The notes under the pieces were generated by a model that made no database searches, had not been told where the DNA came from, and saw only the letters and a list, made by a program, of their open reading frames with translations. The translations under genes and the position numbers were made by a program. From the IMG/VR virus record IMGVR_UViG_3300031521_000136, positions 1-43,008 of that record: DNA of 43,008 nt, one strand, 5' to 3'. How positions within the stretch are numbered: position 1 is the stretch's first letter; each line of letters opens with the position of its first letter. The DNA comes from a virus. This document shows, one piece after another, positions 14,650 through 23,316 of this stretch.

Positions 14650-15531
14650 GTTTTCTGATTTAATATGTTCTTCTGTATGTGGTTCCACATGTATATATAT
14701 TTCACTCCTTGGAATTATATCATGTAAATCTTGTTCTATCTTATCACATATCTTATGACCGTTGGATACTGATATACGTGGGTTTAAATGCAAGTCAAAT
14801 TTAATAAAGGTATCTGCACCTGCTGAACGTAATTTAAGGTCGTGATAACACATAATATCAATATTATTATCCAAATAGTTTTTAACTATATTTCTACTAT
14901 CTTTTGGTGCTTTATCTAATAAAACATCAATTGCTCTTTTACCTAAGTTATAAGATACACCTAAAACAACTAACGCAACCCCTAATGCTGCTATTGAATC
15001 TGCTAAGTACCAATTAAAGTTAGATAGAATTAATCCTGTTAAAACTACAAATGAACTTAATATATCAGTTGAAAAATGCAATGCATCAGCTTCTAATGCT
15101 TGACTATTCGTTTCCTTTGCTATCTTATGTAATTTCTTTGCACGATTATAATCTACTAAAATAGATGTTACAATAACAATATAACTCCATATACTTATTT
15201 CAATATGGGTATTCCCCGACATAATTCGAGATATAGCTTCATTTATAATCCATACACAAGTTATAAGTAATAAAACGGTTTCAATTAAAGCTGATAGATT
15301 TTCTATTTTACCATGTCCATAGTTATGTTCAGTATCTGCTGGTTTATCTGACACACGAACTGCAATATATGTTACAATAGCTGCAACCATATCTAAGGTA
15401 GAATGTAATGCTTCTGACAATATACCCAAACTACCAGTAACTAACCCAATAATCAATTTAAAAATAGTTAAAAATGCTGATGCAAAAACCGACATTAATG
15501 CAATACTTCTTTTTTCTTTGCTCTTATTCAT
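14635..15531 (-). CDS. Cation diffusion facilitator (CDF) family metal transporter
   Basis: 298 aa, normal CDF length. There are about six membrane segments between residues 10 and 205. The metal-site signatures are SEALHSTLDM in TM2 and ADALHFSTDI in TM5, with the HxxxD arrangement common in bacterial CDFs. HNYGHGKIE follows TM2, and the C-terminal cytoplasmic domain (about 208-290) ends HVEPHTEEH. The family exports Zn2+, Fe2+, Co2+ or Mn2+ in exchange for protons; the ion cannot be told from sequence. A complete transporter is unusual in a phage. It has its own host-type promoter (15555-15584) and terminator, like an independently acquired cassette. Confidence 0.92.
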   Translation of the reverse strand: MNKSKEKRSIALMSVFASAFLTIFKLIIGLVTGSLGILSEALHSTLDMVAAIVTYIAVRVSDKPADTEHNYGHGKIENLSALIETVLLLITCVWIINEAISRIMSGNTHIEISIWSYIVIVTSILVDYNRAKKLHKIAKETNSQALEADALHFSTDILSSFVVLTGLILSNFNWYLADSIAALGVALVVLGVSYNLGKRAIDVLLDKAPKDSRNIVKNYLDNNIDIMCYHDLKLRSAGADTFIKFDLHLNPRISVSNGHKICDKIEQDLHDIIPRSEIYIHVEPHTEEHIKSENKKDY

Positions 15532-15554
15532 ATTTTGGTTTTAAATTTAGAATA

Positions 15555-15584
15555 CAAAGATAATAATAAAAAATGAAACTACAA
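15555..15584 (-). promoter_or_regulatory. Bacteroidota-type promoter for the CDF transporter
   Basis: Minus-strand TTG (15582-15584) and TATCTTTG (15555-15562) are 19 bases apart, 24 bases before ATG 15531. It lies among genes that otherwise have late-type promoters. Confidence 0.8.
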
Positions 15585-15631
15585 AATAAAAGAAGAAATA
15601 TATTATAAATAAATAGTATATAAGTTATATA

Positions 15632-16558
15632 TCATGATCTTGCATCTTTTTTGTCAGTTTCTATTTGTGCTAAGAACATTTCTTGTTCAGATTTTCTTCT
15701 ATTATTCAATCCACCAAACTTTCCACTGTTTCTGGTAGATGGTATAAGTTGTGCAGCAGCGATAAAATCACCTGTTTTTAAAACATCTGTAAATTCACTA
15801 TTTCTGAAACCACTAACACCCATATTATATACCATAGAAACCATAGAATCATACATAGATTGTGTTATTTCCATGTCAGTTCCTTCTTGTTTCCATTGGT
15901 CAAACATTCTTTTAACACCATCTTCTGCTACTTTCAAGTCAGCTCTAAGTAATTCATCAGCTTTTTCTTCGGTAATATGTTGACCTATTTTAAATTTTGA
16001 TTTTTTTATTGGTTCAGCATGTCCATATCCTATTGTTACTTTACCATCACCTATACTATATCCTACTAATTTTAATTTTTCGTGTTGTTTAATAGAATCA
16101 ATTCCATTTTCAGAAATAGTAAGGTGTTGTGGGTCTTTTTCTTTATATACAATTGGTGCTTTTACATTAGGTTCTTTATGATGACTAAAAAAATCAAAGA
16201 ATTTAAATATTGATTTTAATGTTATATGTTCATCTTGTGCAACTTTTTCTATTTCCTTATCATTTATTACATTAGTTGCATTAATTTTTTCTATTGAAGT
16301 GAATCCCATTGTAGATGTTACATAAATTATAAATAATAATTTAATAATATTTTTCCTTCTTCCTAAGTCTTTTACAGATGTTAGTAAATTAAAAGTTTTA
16401 TTGAATATGTTTTTTAATTGTTCTTTATTAAAGTTTTTTAAATTACTTATATTAAATTCTTCATTTAAACTAATATCAGTATTAAAGTCAATACTATTTA
16501 AATTAAATTCTTCAAATAAAAATCTTTCTACTATATAATCTTCAAAATTCTTAACCAT
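15632..16558 (-). CDS. GH24 (T4-type) lysozyme with N-terminal extension and capsid-targeting-type start
   Basis: 308 aa, far longer than T4 lysozyme (164 aa). The C-terminal domain (about 148-300) carries catalytic-position E160 in KQHEKLKL, then GDGKVTIGYGHA (170-181) with D171 and T175, and later SMVYNMG and NNRRKSEQEMFL, typical of GH24. The position equivalent to T4 Asp20 is Ile169 and an Asp sits two residues later. The first 145 residues hold one hydrophobic segment (about 72-86). The start MVKNFEDYIVE|R matches the T4 capsid-targeting pattern at the same positions (I9-x-E11) as the metallopeptidase. It cleaves peptidoglycan; context suggests a virion-associated entry lysozyme rather than, or as well as, an endolysin. 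Confidence 0.85.
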   Translation of the reverse strand: MVKNFEDYIVERFLFEEFNLNSIDFNTDISLNEEFNISNLKNFNKEQLKNIFNKTFNLLTSVKDLGRRKNIIKLLFIIYVTSTMGFTSIEKINATNVINDKEIEKVAQDEHITLKSIFKFFDFFSHHKEPNVKAPIVYKEKDPQHLTISENGIDSIKQHEKLKLVGYSIGDGKVTIGYGHAEPIKKSKFKIGQHITEEKADELLRADLKVAEDGVKRMFDQWKQEGTDMEITQSMYDSMVSMVYNMGVSGFRNSEFTDVLKTGDFIAAAQLIPSTRNSGKFGGLNNRRKSEQEMFLAQIETDKKDARS

Positions 16559-16563
16559 TTTAA

Positions 16564-17328
16564 TTAATCTCTTTTTTTACATCTATATTTAAAATAGAAG
16601 AAGTCGTTATCAACTATTTTGAAAACATTTTCATTACTGTGTATTATTAAAAATGGTTGATTGTCTACATCTAAATTAAATCCTTTAATAGTTATTATTT
16701 TTCCCTTTTTAAATATAGTATTATTACCCAATGCATCTTTTACTTTTAATTCATCTGCTAAAACAACATAATCACCATTATCAGGAACAAACCAATTAAA
16801 TAAAATTTTATATAAATAATTACTTAATTTTAATTTATATTCTACATCTATATAACCGAATCTTGGATCTGTAAATAGATCAGTTGATAATTTTGTTTTA
16901 TTTAAACCATTATAATTACGATAAACCCCAAAAAATTCTTCTTCCATAAATTCAAATGATATAAATACATCAACATTCAATGTATTATTAATGAAAATTC
17001 TTAATATTTTTAAATTTTGGTATTCTTCTAAGTCTTCTAAGAAGTAATCTAATTTATGACCAATTATTGATGTACTACCTTGTGCGTATAGGTCTTTCAT
17101 AACCCTATTTAAATCTTGCACAACTTGACTCATTCTTGCATAACTATCAAGATAAGGACTACTACCATCTGAATAAATAGACATTTGTGGATCTTGTGCA
17201 AATCCAAATCCAGCACCAAGGGGCATTTGACCCATTTGCATATCCGCAAATTCAGTACTTTCTTTTAATATTTCTTCGGGTAAGTTATCCACTATAAAGC
17301 TATACTTATTATATTTCAATATATTCAT
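16564..17328 (-). CDS. Putative virion protein, 254 aa
   Basis: No family recognised. The N-terminus (MNILKYNKYSFIVDNLPEEILKES) fits the targeting pattern loosely, with candidate cleavage sites after LPE or LKE (16-18, 21-23). A Met/Gly/Gln-rich low-complexity stretch follows (about 29-50). The C-terminal ~70 residues look beta-rich and SH3-like (KGKIITIKGF). It is 5 bases upstream of the lysozyme gene on the same strand and has a late-type promoter at 17347-17354, so the two form a late unit. Confidence 0.65.
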   Translation of the reverse strand: MNILKYNKYSFIVDNLPEEILKESTEFADMQMGQMPLGAGFGFAQDPQMSIYSDGSSPYLDSYARMSQVVQDLNRVMKDLYAQGSTSIIGHKLDYFLEDLEEYQNLKILRIFINNTLNVDVFISFEFMEEEFFGVYRNYNGLNKTKLSTDLFTDPRFGYIDVEYKLKLSNYLYKILFNWFVPDNGDYVVLADELKVKDALGNNTIFKKGKIITIKGFNLDVDNQPFLIIHSNENVFKIVDNDFFYFKYRCKKRD

Positions 17329-17346
17329 AGTTTGTACTATAATTTT

Positions 17347-17354
17347 ATTTTATA
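17347..17354 (-). promoter_or_regulatory. T4-type late promoter candidate (TATAAAAT)
   Basis: Minus-strand TATATATAAAAT, 19 bases before the ATG at 17328. It forms the left half of a divergent promoter region that is repeated at 27363-27407. Confidence 0.55.
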
Positions 17355-17369
17355 TATAAAATTTGCATC

Positions 17370-17388
17370 ATTATATTTTTATATATAA
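17370..17388 (+). repeat. 19-bp element shared with 27386-27404
   Basis: ATTATATTTTTATATATAA is identical at 27386-27404. In both places it is preceded by TTGCA and, 20-30 bases to the left, by a leftward TATATATAAA. Both copies lie between divergent virion-type genes. It includes a rightward promoter-like TATATATAA. Confidence 0.6.
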
Positions 17389-17421
17389 TCTATTATTTAA
17401 AATATAAAAAATAATAATATT

Positions 17422-17736
17422 ATGGAAAAAAATAACAACACAGTTAATAAAAAAACTATTAAAAAATCAACTATTGAACCACAAGAAATCATTGTTGAAA
17501 AAGAACCAATATTAGAAACACCTATAAGTGAAATAGTTAAAGAATTACCTAAACTTAAAATATACGAATTATATAAACAAATTATAATTGATGGTAATTC
17601 ATTTAAAGTTTATTTAAGGGATGTAATAATTTATGATACTAAAAATAAGGAAAAATACCCTATTTTTGAAGAAGAATATTTTATTGTAGGTGGAAAAAAA
17701 TATATATACAAAGGTACAAGAATAGAAATATATTAA
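17422..17736 (+). CDS. Hypothetical protein, 104 aa
   Basis: The first ~50 residues are Lys/Glu/Thr-rich and probably disordered (MEKNNNTVNKKTIKKSTIEP); the rest is beta-rich with many tyrosines. No family recognised and no capsid-targeting start. It is first in the rightward virion-type operon, behind the divergent late promoter region. Confidence 0.6.
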   Translation: MEKNNNTVNKKTIKKSTIEPQEIIVEKEPILETPISEIVKELPKLKIYELYKQIIIDGNSFKVYLRDVIIYDTKNKEKYPIFEEEYFIVGGKKYIYKGTRIEIY

Positions 17737-17754
17737 AAAATATTATAATAAAAT

Positions 17755-20034
17755 ATGAATAACTTAAATAATTTAAATAAATACTCAGAATTTATAAAAT
17801 ATAAAAGAATTAATGAAGCTGATGGTTTTAAAACAAGTGCGGGTTCTTATGCTGGTCCAAGTAGTGGTGGTATAGTTGATTCAAATACAATGTTTGCTAA
17901 CGTACATGGTAATTTAGCAGGTGCTGAATATACATTAGTTGGTTCTGCTGTTATTAAACTTTTCGGATTTATCAAAAGAAAAGGTATGGAAGTATATATG
18001 AAAACTATTTTAAAACCAAGATTAGGTAAAATATTAATGAATGGTGTTTTAAGATATACTATTAAAGCTAATCTTAGAGGACCAGGTGTAAAAGAATGGT
18101 TTGTTATTAGAAAAGAAGAAGCGGAAGAAGAAGTCGCATTTGATAATATGGTTTCATTTAGTAATGGAACTGAAAAAGGTTTAAGTCAACTTATAGTTGG
18201 TGCAACTGTCACCACTCAAAAAACAACACCCGAATTAGTTGATGGTAAATATATTTGCCCTGCAAATAATGCAACTTTTGAAGTTGTGAATAAAATAATC
18301 ACAACTGTAAGCGGTGGTGGTGTGTTACCACAACCTAATGTTCAACCACAAGATGAAACACAAGATGAAACAGAAGGTGAAACAGAAGATGTTCAAATAG
18401 AAGATGTAAGCGATGAAGAAATTAAAAAGAAAAGAGATGAATTTGAACAACAAATAATAGATGGTACTATTGATTTAGAACCAGATCCATCAATTAAAGG
18501 TGATATTGAATATCTTAATACAGTACTTGAAAAAATCAAAAAAGAATGTGATACAAGTGGTTTAAGTAAAGAAAACGAAAAAATATTAATAGATTGGCAA
18601 CGAAATTTAAAACGTGATATGAAAACACTTAAAATTGAAGGTGTAGATGTAATTGAAGAATTATTAAGAAATAAACAAGTTGAAGATAAATTAAAATTAC
18701 AGATTGATAAACAACAATACATGGTTGATATTAAAAGTTTACTTGAAATGAATGATAAAATAGATTTATTTTTAACAACGTATAAACCAGTAACTACAAC
18801 AGGAAAAACTGTTGGTGTAGTAGCAGATAGTATTCATAGTTCATATGATGAATTTTTACTTGAATTAAAAGCTGCTGTTGTAGTAGGTGATAAAAAATTA
18901 ACTACCCATAAACCAGTTGTTAGTAGATTAGGTGATGAATTAGTTGAATTAGCTAAAAAAGGTGAAGCAATTGATTTAAATGATCCCGAATTTTACAAAC
19001 AATTTGAAAGTGATGAAGTTAGAAACGCAGTTACTAAAGAAGTATTAACAGATAAACCAAGTTTAGTAAAATTACAACTCACTGCGGAAAATATTATTGC
19101 AGGTGGTGTTGCTACACCAGGTACAAGTGGTGGTGCAAATACAATGTCAGATAAAAATAGATGGAAATTAGATAATTATTGGAAACGAACTGTTGAAGAT
19201 GTTATGGCATTATATGGTAAATTTATGGTAACTGACCCCGTAAATCCATATAAACTTAAAGGTGAAGAATCACCCGCAAAAATAGAAGAATTTAAAAAAC
19301 AAAATAATGCTATGGGTGGTCAAGGTAAAGCATTAGCTAATACATTACTAATGAAAACAGCAAGTGATAATAAACTATTTAACGATAGTGCAACTGTTGT
19401 AAGTGATTTAAATAAAATAGATAAAAATGAATATTGTATCTTAAATATGTCTTTTCAACAAGATAAAAATGATACGGGAAATGATTATTATGTATTAAGA
19501 AGAGTCACAGCAGCAAGAGATACGTTAAAAATATTTAGAATTCTTGGTAAAATTGATTTATCTAAAATAAACGCTGAATTCAAAGAAACAGATTTTTCAT
19601 CTTTAATAAAGAAGGAATATAGTAAATTTTTATTACCTAAAATGGAAGGTAGTTTAGATGCAAATAAAAATGGACTTAGAGGTATTTATATTATCCAAGA
19701 TAAACAAGGTAACTTTAGTACAGGTGAAGCATCAAACAAAGTATCGTTAATGTATTTATTTTCAAAATTTGAAAAAATAGATTGGACTGATAAAAGTAGT
19801 TACTATTTTAAAATAAAAGTATTCAAAGGTGATGGATATGAAAGAATATTAGGTGATAAATTTCAAGAACATTTCGAAGAAGAAAAACAATATTATAAAG
19901 TAAACCTTTCTATTGATAGTACACTTAAATATAAAATAACTTCTATTGATTCATTTGGTAAATTTAATAACTATGATATTTTACAAGTAAAAGATATGTT
20001 TGAAACATTCAAACAATATTTAGGACAAAAATAA
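17755..20034 (+). CDS. Large putative internal virion protein, 759 aa
   Basis: No enzymatic domain recognised. The start MNNLNNLNKYSEFIKYKRINE|A ends in a textbook I-N-E|A prohead cleavage site (19-22). Residues about 40-75 contain a weakly hydrophobic helical stretch. An acidic Q/E/T repeat (QDETQDETEGETED) occurs near 202-216, followed by long charged helices. The C-terminal ~200 residues are mixed alpha/beta. Size, targeting-type start and position in the late operon suggest an internal head or ejected protein; the biochemical function is unknown. Confidence 0.65.
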   Translation: MNNLNNLNKYSEFIKYKRINEADGFKTSAGSYAGPSSGGIVDSNTMFANVHGNLAGAEYTLVGSAVIKLFGFIKRKGMEVYMKTILKPRLGKILMNGVLRYTIKANLRGPGVKEWFVIRKEEAEEEVAFDNMVSFSNGTEKGLSQLIVGATVTTQKTTPELVDGKYICPANNATFEVVNKIITTVSGGGVLPQPNVQPQDETQDETEGETEDVQIEDVSDEEIKKKRDEFEQQIIDGTIDLEPDPSIKGDIEYLNTVLEKIKKECDTSGLSKENEKILIDWQRNLKRDMKTLKIEGVDVIEELLRNKQVEDKLKLQIDKQQYMVDIKSLLEMNDKIDLFLTTYKPVTTTGKTVGVVADSIHSSYDEFLLELKAAVVVGDKKLTTHKPVVSRLGDELVELAKKGEAIDLNDPEFYKQFESDEVRNAVTKEVLTDKPSLVKLQLTAENIIAGGVATPGTSGGANTMSDKNRWKLDNYWKRTVEDVMALYGKFMVTDPVNPYKLKGEESPAKIEEFKKQNNAMGGQGKALANTLLMKTASDNKLFNDSATVVSDLNKIDKNEYCILNMSFQQDKNDTGNDYYVLRRVTAARDTLKIFRILGKIDLSKINAEFKETDFSSLIKKEYSKFLLPKMEGSLDANKNGLRGIYIIQDKQGNFSTGEASNKVSLMYLFSKFEKIDWTDKSSYYFKIKVFKGDGYERILGDKFQEHFEEEKQYYKVNLSIDSTLKYKITSIDSFGKFNNYDILQVKDMFETFKQYLGQK

Positions 20035-20045
20035 ACAATAAAAAT

Positions 20046-21176
20046 ATGTTAAAAGAATATAATAGCTTTTTAAATAATGATTTATTAAATGAAGGTGTTA
20101 CAACATCAGCAGAAATAAAAAAATCTATGAGTAATATTGTAAATAATGCTACAAAATCATTAAAAAATATTAAATATAAATATTATAATGAATATACTAA
20201 TGATAAACAAGAAATTGAAGACAAGGGTATTTATTATGCTGTTGTTAGATTTGAACCAAGTGTATTAAGTGAAGAAACAAAAGCAATAGAAAATTTCATT
20301 TTTTGGGTTAAAGTTCAAATTTTATCAAAGTCAACAAAAGAAATTGTTGATATTAATAAAATTCCAATAACTATTTGTCAATATAAAATAGTAGGATATG
20401 ATGATGCAATGAGTCAATATTTTGATTTATTAAATAAAAATATATCTGATATTAAATTATTTAAAAATAAAAAAGATTTTTTTGCAAGTAAAATAAATGA
20501 AATTCTTGGTGATAGAGATATAAATGGTTTTTATTTATTTAAATCAAAACAAAATATCACTACTACTATAAGCGATAAATTAAGAATTGATAAATCTGGT
20601 TATAAAGGTGAAATTATTTCTGAAAAAGGTAGTGAAAAACTTACTGGTGTTAGGTCAAAAAAACAACAATTAGGATTATATAAAAATTCACTCGGTAATG
20701 TCATTCTTGTGTTAAATTATAAAGATGATGATGTGAATTATTTAAATTTATCTGATAATAAGTTAGGTGTTATTCAACATGATGAAATGACACAAAAATT
20801 TAGAGCAATAAAGGATAAAGAAAATAAAATATTATCATTATCACCATACATAGAAAGTAAATTATCTGAAAATGATAGTCAACCAGATTTAACAAAGAAA
20901 ATAAACACGTTGAAATTTTATATAGAAACAGTTAGAATAGCAAACGATAATATTCAAGATGAATTACTCAAAAAAAGTTTAAAAGTATTATTACAAAATA
21001 TTTTTATTAAATATGATGATTTAATAAAAAATATAGTATTAAATAAAACAAGTGATATTAAAAGTAACAAAATACTAAAACAAGCAACTGCTGATATTAT
21101 TAATTATATTAGAATTTTCAATTCAGATAAAATAATTGTAAATATGCTAACTGAATTAAATAAAGTCTTATCTTAA
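20046..21176 (+). CDS. Putative internal virion protein, 376 aa
   Basis: No domain recognised. The N-terminus MLKEYNSFLNNDLLNE|G has the K-x-Y-x-x-F pattern and an L-N-E|G cleavage site (14-17). The protein is lysine- and asparagine-rich, with helical N- and C-terminal thirds and a beta-rich middle. It follows the 759-aa protein by 11 bases and shares its strand and presumed late transcript. Confidence 0.65.
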   Translation: MLKEYNSFLNNDLLNEGVTTSAEIKKSMSNIVNNATKSLKNIKYKYYNEYTNDKQEIEDKGIYYAVVRFEPSVLSEETKAIENFIFWVKVQILSKSTKEIVDINKIPITICQYKIVGYDDAMSQYFDLLNKNISDIKLFKNKKDFFASKINEILGDRDINGFYLFKSKQNITTTISDKLRIDKSGYKGEIISEKGSEKLTGVRSKKQQLGLYKNSLGNVILVLNYKDDDVNYLNLSDNKLGVIQHDEMTQKFRAIKDKENKILSLSPYIESKLSENDSQPDLTKKINTLKFYIETVRIANDNIQDELLKKSLKVLLQNIFIKYDDLIKNIVLNKTSDIKSNKILKQATADIINYIRIFNSDKIIVNMLTELNKVLS

Positions 21177-21213
21177 TAATGAAAATTATTATTAAAAATT
21201 AAATATATAAATA

Positions 21214-21564
21214 ATGAAACATATAAAACAATATTATCTATTTTGTGAAGGTAATGAGGAACAAGGTGTTATGGATAATATGGCACTTGATATTGATTTT
21301 AAGCAGATTGAAGATACTAATACACAGATTGAAAACACAAAAGAAAATATAGAAAATAAGAAAAAAGAATTAGAAGCTAACTTAGAAATGCTTCAAAACC
21401 TTCAAGTACAAGGATTCACCGAAGATAATAAAAAAATATTAGAGGCAAAGAAAAAATCTATAAAAACTTCAATGGATAATATTACAGCAGAAATAAAAAC
21501 ACTTGAAGATACTATTAAAATATTCAAAGATAGAATATTACTCTTGAAAAAACAAAAACAATAA
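21214..21564 (+). CDS. Coiled-coil protein, 116 aa
   Basis: Residues 25-115 are a nearly continuous heptad-like helix rich in Glu, Lys and Ile (IENTKENIENKKKELEANLE). The start MKHIKQYYLFCE|G is a weak match to the targeting sequence, with Phe rather than Ile/Leu at the third position before the cut. It probably oligomerises. The next gene starts 6 bases later. Confidence 0.6.
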   Translation: MKHIKQYYLFCEGNEEQGVMDNMALDIDFKQIEDTNTQIENTKENIENKKKELEANLEMLQNLQVQGFTEDNKKILEAKKKSIKTSMDNITAEIKTLEDTIKIFKDRILLLKKQKQ

Positions 21565-21570
21565 TAACAC

Positions 21571-23316
21571 ATGCCTTCTAAAATAGAAAAAGATTTTATT
21601 GATAATTTACAAAATTTTACTGATTCATTGGAAAATTTAGTTGAATTACTAAAGAAACAACATGAAAAAGGTGGTGATGCAGTGAATAAAATGTCTGCTT
21701 CTATGGATGGTGAAAGATTAAAAACCATTTCAGAAGAAATAAAAGTGTTATCCGAAACAACTGGTAGAATTGATAGTAGAACAAAAGAAATTTTATCAGA
21801 AGTAAAGCAAGCACGTAAAGCAAAAGAAGGTGGTGTTTTTCAACAAACATCTGATAAAGGGAACACTAAAAAAGTAGTTGATGGTGTTAAACTTATTCTT
21901 CTAATCGCAGTTGGTGTTTTAGCTATTGGCATGGCATTTAAAATAATTGGTAAGGTTGATCCATTATCAGTTTTAGCACTTAGTATAGCAATTTATACTA
22001 TTGCAATTGCATTTGAAAAGTTAAGTAATATAAAAGGTATGACAACTAAAAAAGCAGTAGCAGTTAGTGGTCTTATGGTTATAATGGCAATGGCTATAAT
22101 GCTTTCAAGTCAAATTTTAAGATGGACTGCACCAATTAGTTTGATTACAGCATTTAGTATTTTAGCTGTTTCTGCAACATTAGGTGTCGCTGTATTCCTA
22201 TTATTTAAAGCAGTTGAACATCTTGATTTATCAAAACCAAAAGTATTAAAGAATATGCTATTGCTACCTATAATACTACCTATAATAGCATCAGCTATTG
22301 TTTTATCAAGTTTCATACTTTCATTAACACAACCAATAACATTAGAACAAGGCTTAACAGCATTAGCAATTGGTGCAATATTAGGAATAACAGCATATCT
22401 GTTATTAAAAGGTCTTAAAGGTCAAGATTTATCAAATCCAAAGACATTGAAAAACATATTATTACTACCATTGATATTACCAATGATAGCAGCATCAATA
22501 GCATTATCAAGTTTACTTTTAAAATTAGTACAACCAATATCATTACAACAAGGACTTAGTGCATTAGCAATTGGTGGTATATTAGGACTTACAACATTTT
22601 TATTATTAAATGGTCTTAAAGGACAGAATTTATCAGATTCAAAAATGTTAAAAAATATTTTATTATTACCATTAATAATACCTATTATTATGGGTGCTAT
22701 TGTAATATCAAGTATGATATTACAAGCATTTTCACCAATAAAAAATCCGACTGATGTTCTAATTACGGGAAGTATTATAGCATTAATGACAGCAGGATTT
22801 GGTGTATTAGCATGGCAAATTTCTAAATTAGGGATAAGCACAACTGATATATTAAAAGCGGGTCTAACCATTGTATTAGTAAGTGCTGCATTAGTAGCAT
22901 CTTCATATATTTTAGCATCATTTAAACCATTAACAATGAATTCATCTACATTGATGGGTAATTCATTAGCAATGGGTGTAGCTATATTAGCATTTTTACC
23001 AGTCGTTTTTGTAATAAGTAAATTTAATATAAGTGCAAGTTCTATATTAAAAGCAGGTTTAGCAATAGTATTAATTGCAACAGCTATCACAGCATCAAGT
23101 TGGATTTTATCATTAGGAAAATATGATAAATACCCATCGTTAGAATGGGCTGGTGGGGCAGGTTTAAGTTTATTGGCATTTGGTTTAGCAGCATTTGCAA
23201 TATCATTTATAGCAGCTAATCCATTGTTTTATGCGGGTATTGCAATTATTCCGTTAATCGCTGCTTCTATCGTTGCTACAAGTTATATACTTTCAGCAGG
23301 TAAATATACAGGTTGA
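21571..23316 (+). CDS. Hydrophobic repeat protein, N-terminal part up to an in-frame TGA
   Basis: 581 aa before TGA 23314-23316; the same frame stays open for another 361 codons. Residues 1-90 are charged and coiled-coil-like. From about 105 on there are many membrane-type hydrophobic segments. A ~66-residue unit occurs three times (about 215-410), with the pattern LS(N/D)xKxLKNILLLPLILP followed by Q-G-L-xALAIG-x-ILG. Later units carry GKYxxxPxxxW. The stop falls inside one of these (KYTG-stop-PTVDW) where sister units have Gly or Tyr, so a GGA-to-TGA change or stop readthrough is likely. Topology recalls tape-measure or membrane-spanning injection proteins, but I recognise no family. Confidence 0.7.
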   Translation: MPSKIEKDFIDNLQNFTDSLENLVELLKKQHEKGGDAVNKMSASMDGERLKTISEEIKVLSETTGRIDSRTKEILSEVKQARKAKEGGVFQQTSDKGNTKKVVDGVKLILLIAVGVLAIGMAFKIIGKVDPLSVLALSIAIYTIAIAFEKLSNIKGMTTKKAVAVSGLMVIMAMAIMLSSQILRWTAPISLITAFSILAVSATLGVAVFLLFKAVEHLDLSKPKVLKNMLLLPIILPIIASAIVLSSFILSLTQPITLEQGLTALAIGAILGITAYLLLKGLKGQDLSNPKTLKNILLLPLILPMIAASIALSSLLLKLVQPISLQQGLSALAIGGILGLTTFLLLNGLKGQNLSDSKMLKNILLLPLIIPIIMGAIVISSMILQAFSPIKNPTDVLITGSIIALMTAGFGVLAWQISKLGISTTDILKAGLTIVLVSAALVASSYILASFKPLTMNSSTLMGNSLAMGVAILAFLPVVFVISKFNISASSILKAGLAIVLIATAITASSWILSLGKYDKYPSLEWAGGAGLSLLAFGLAAFAISFIAANPLFYAGIAIIPLIAASIVATSYILSAGKYTG

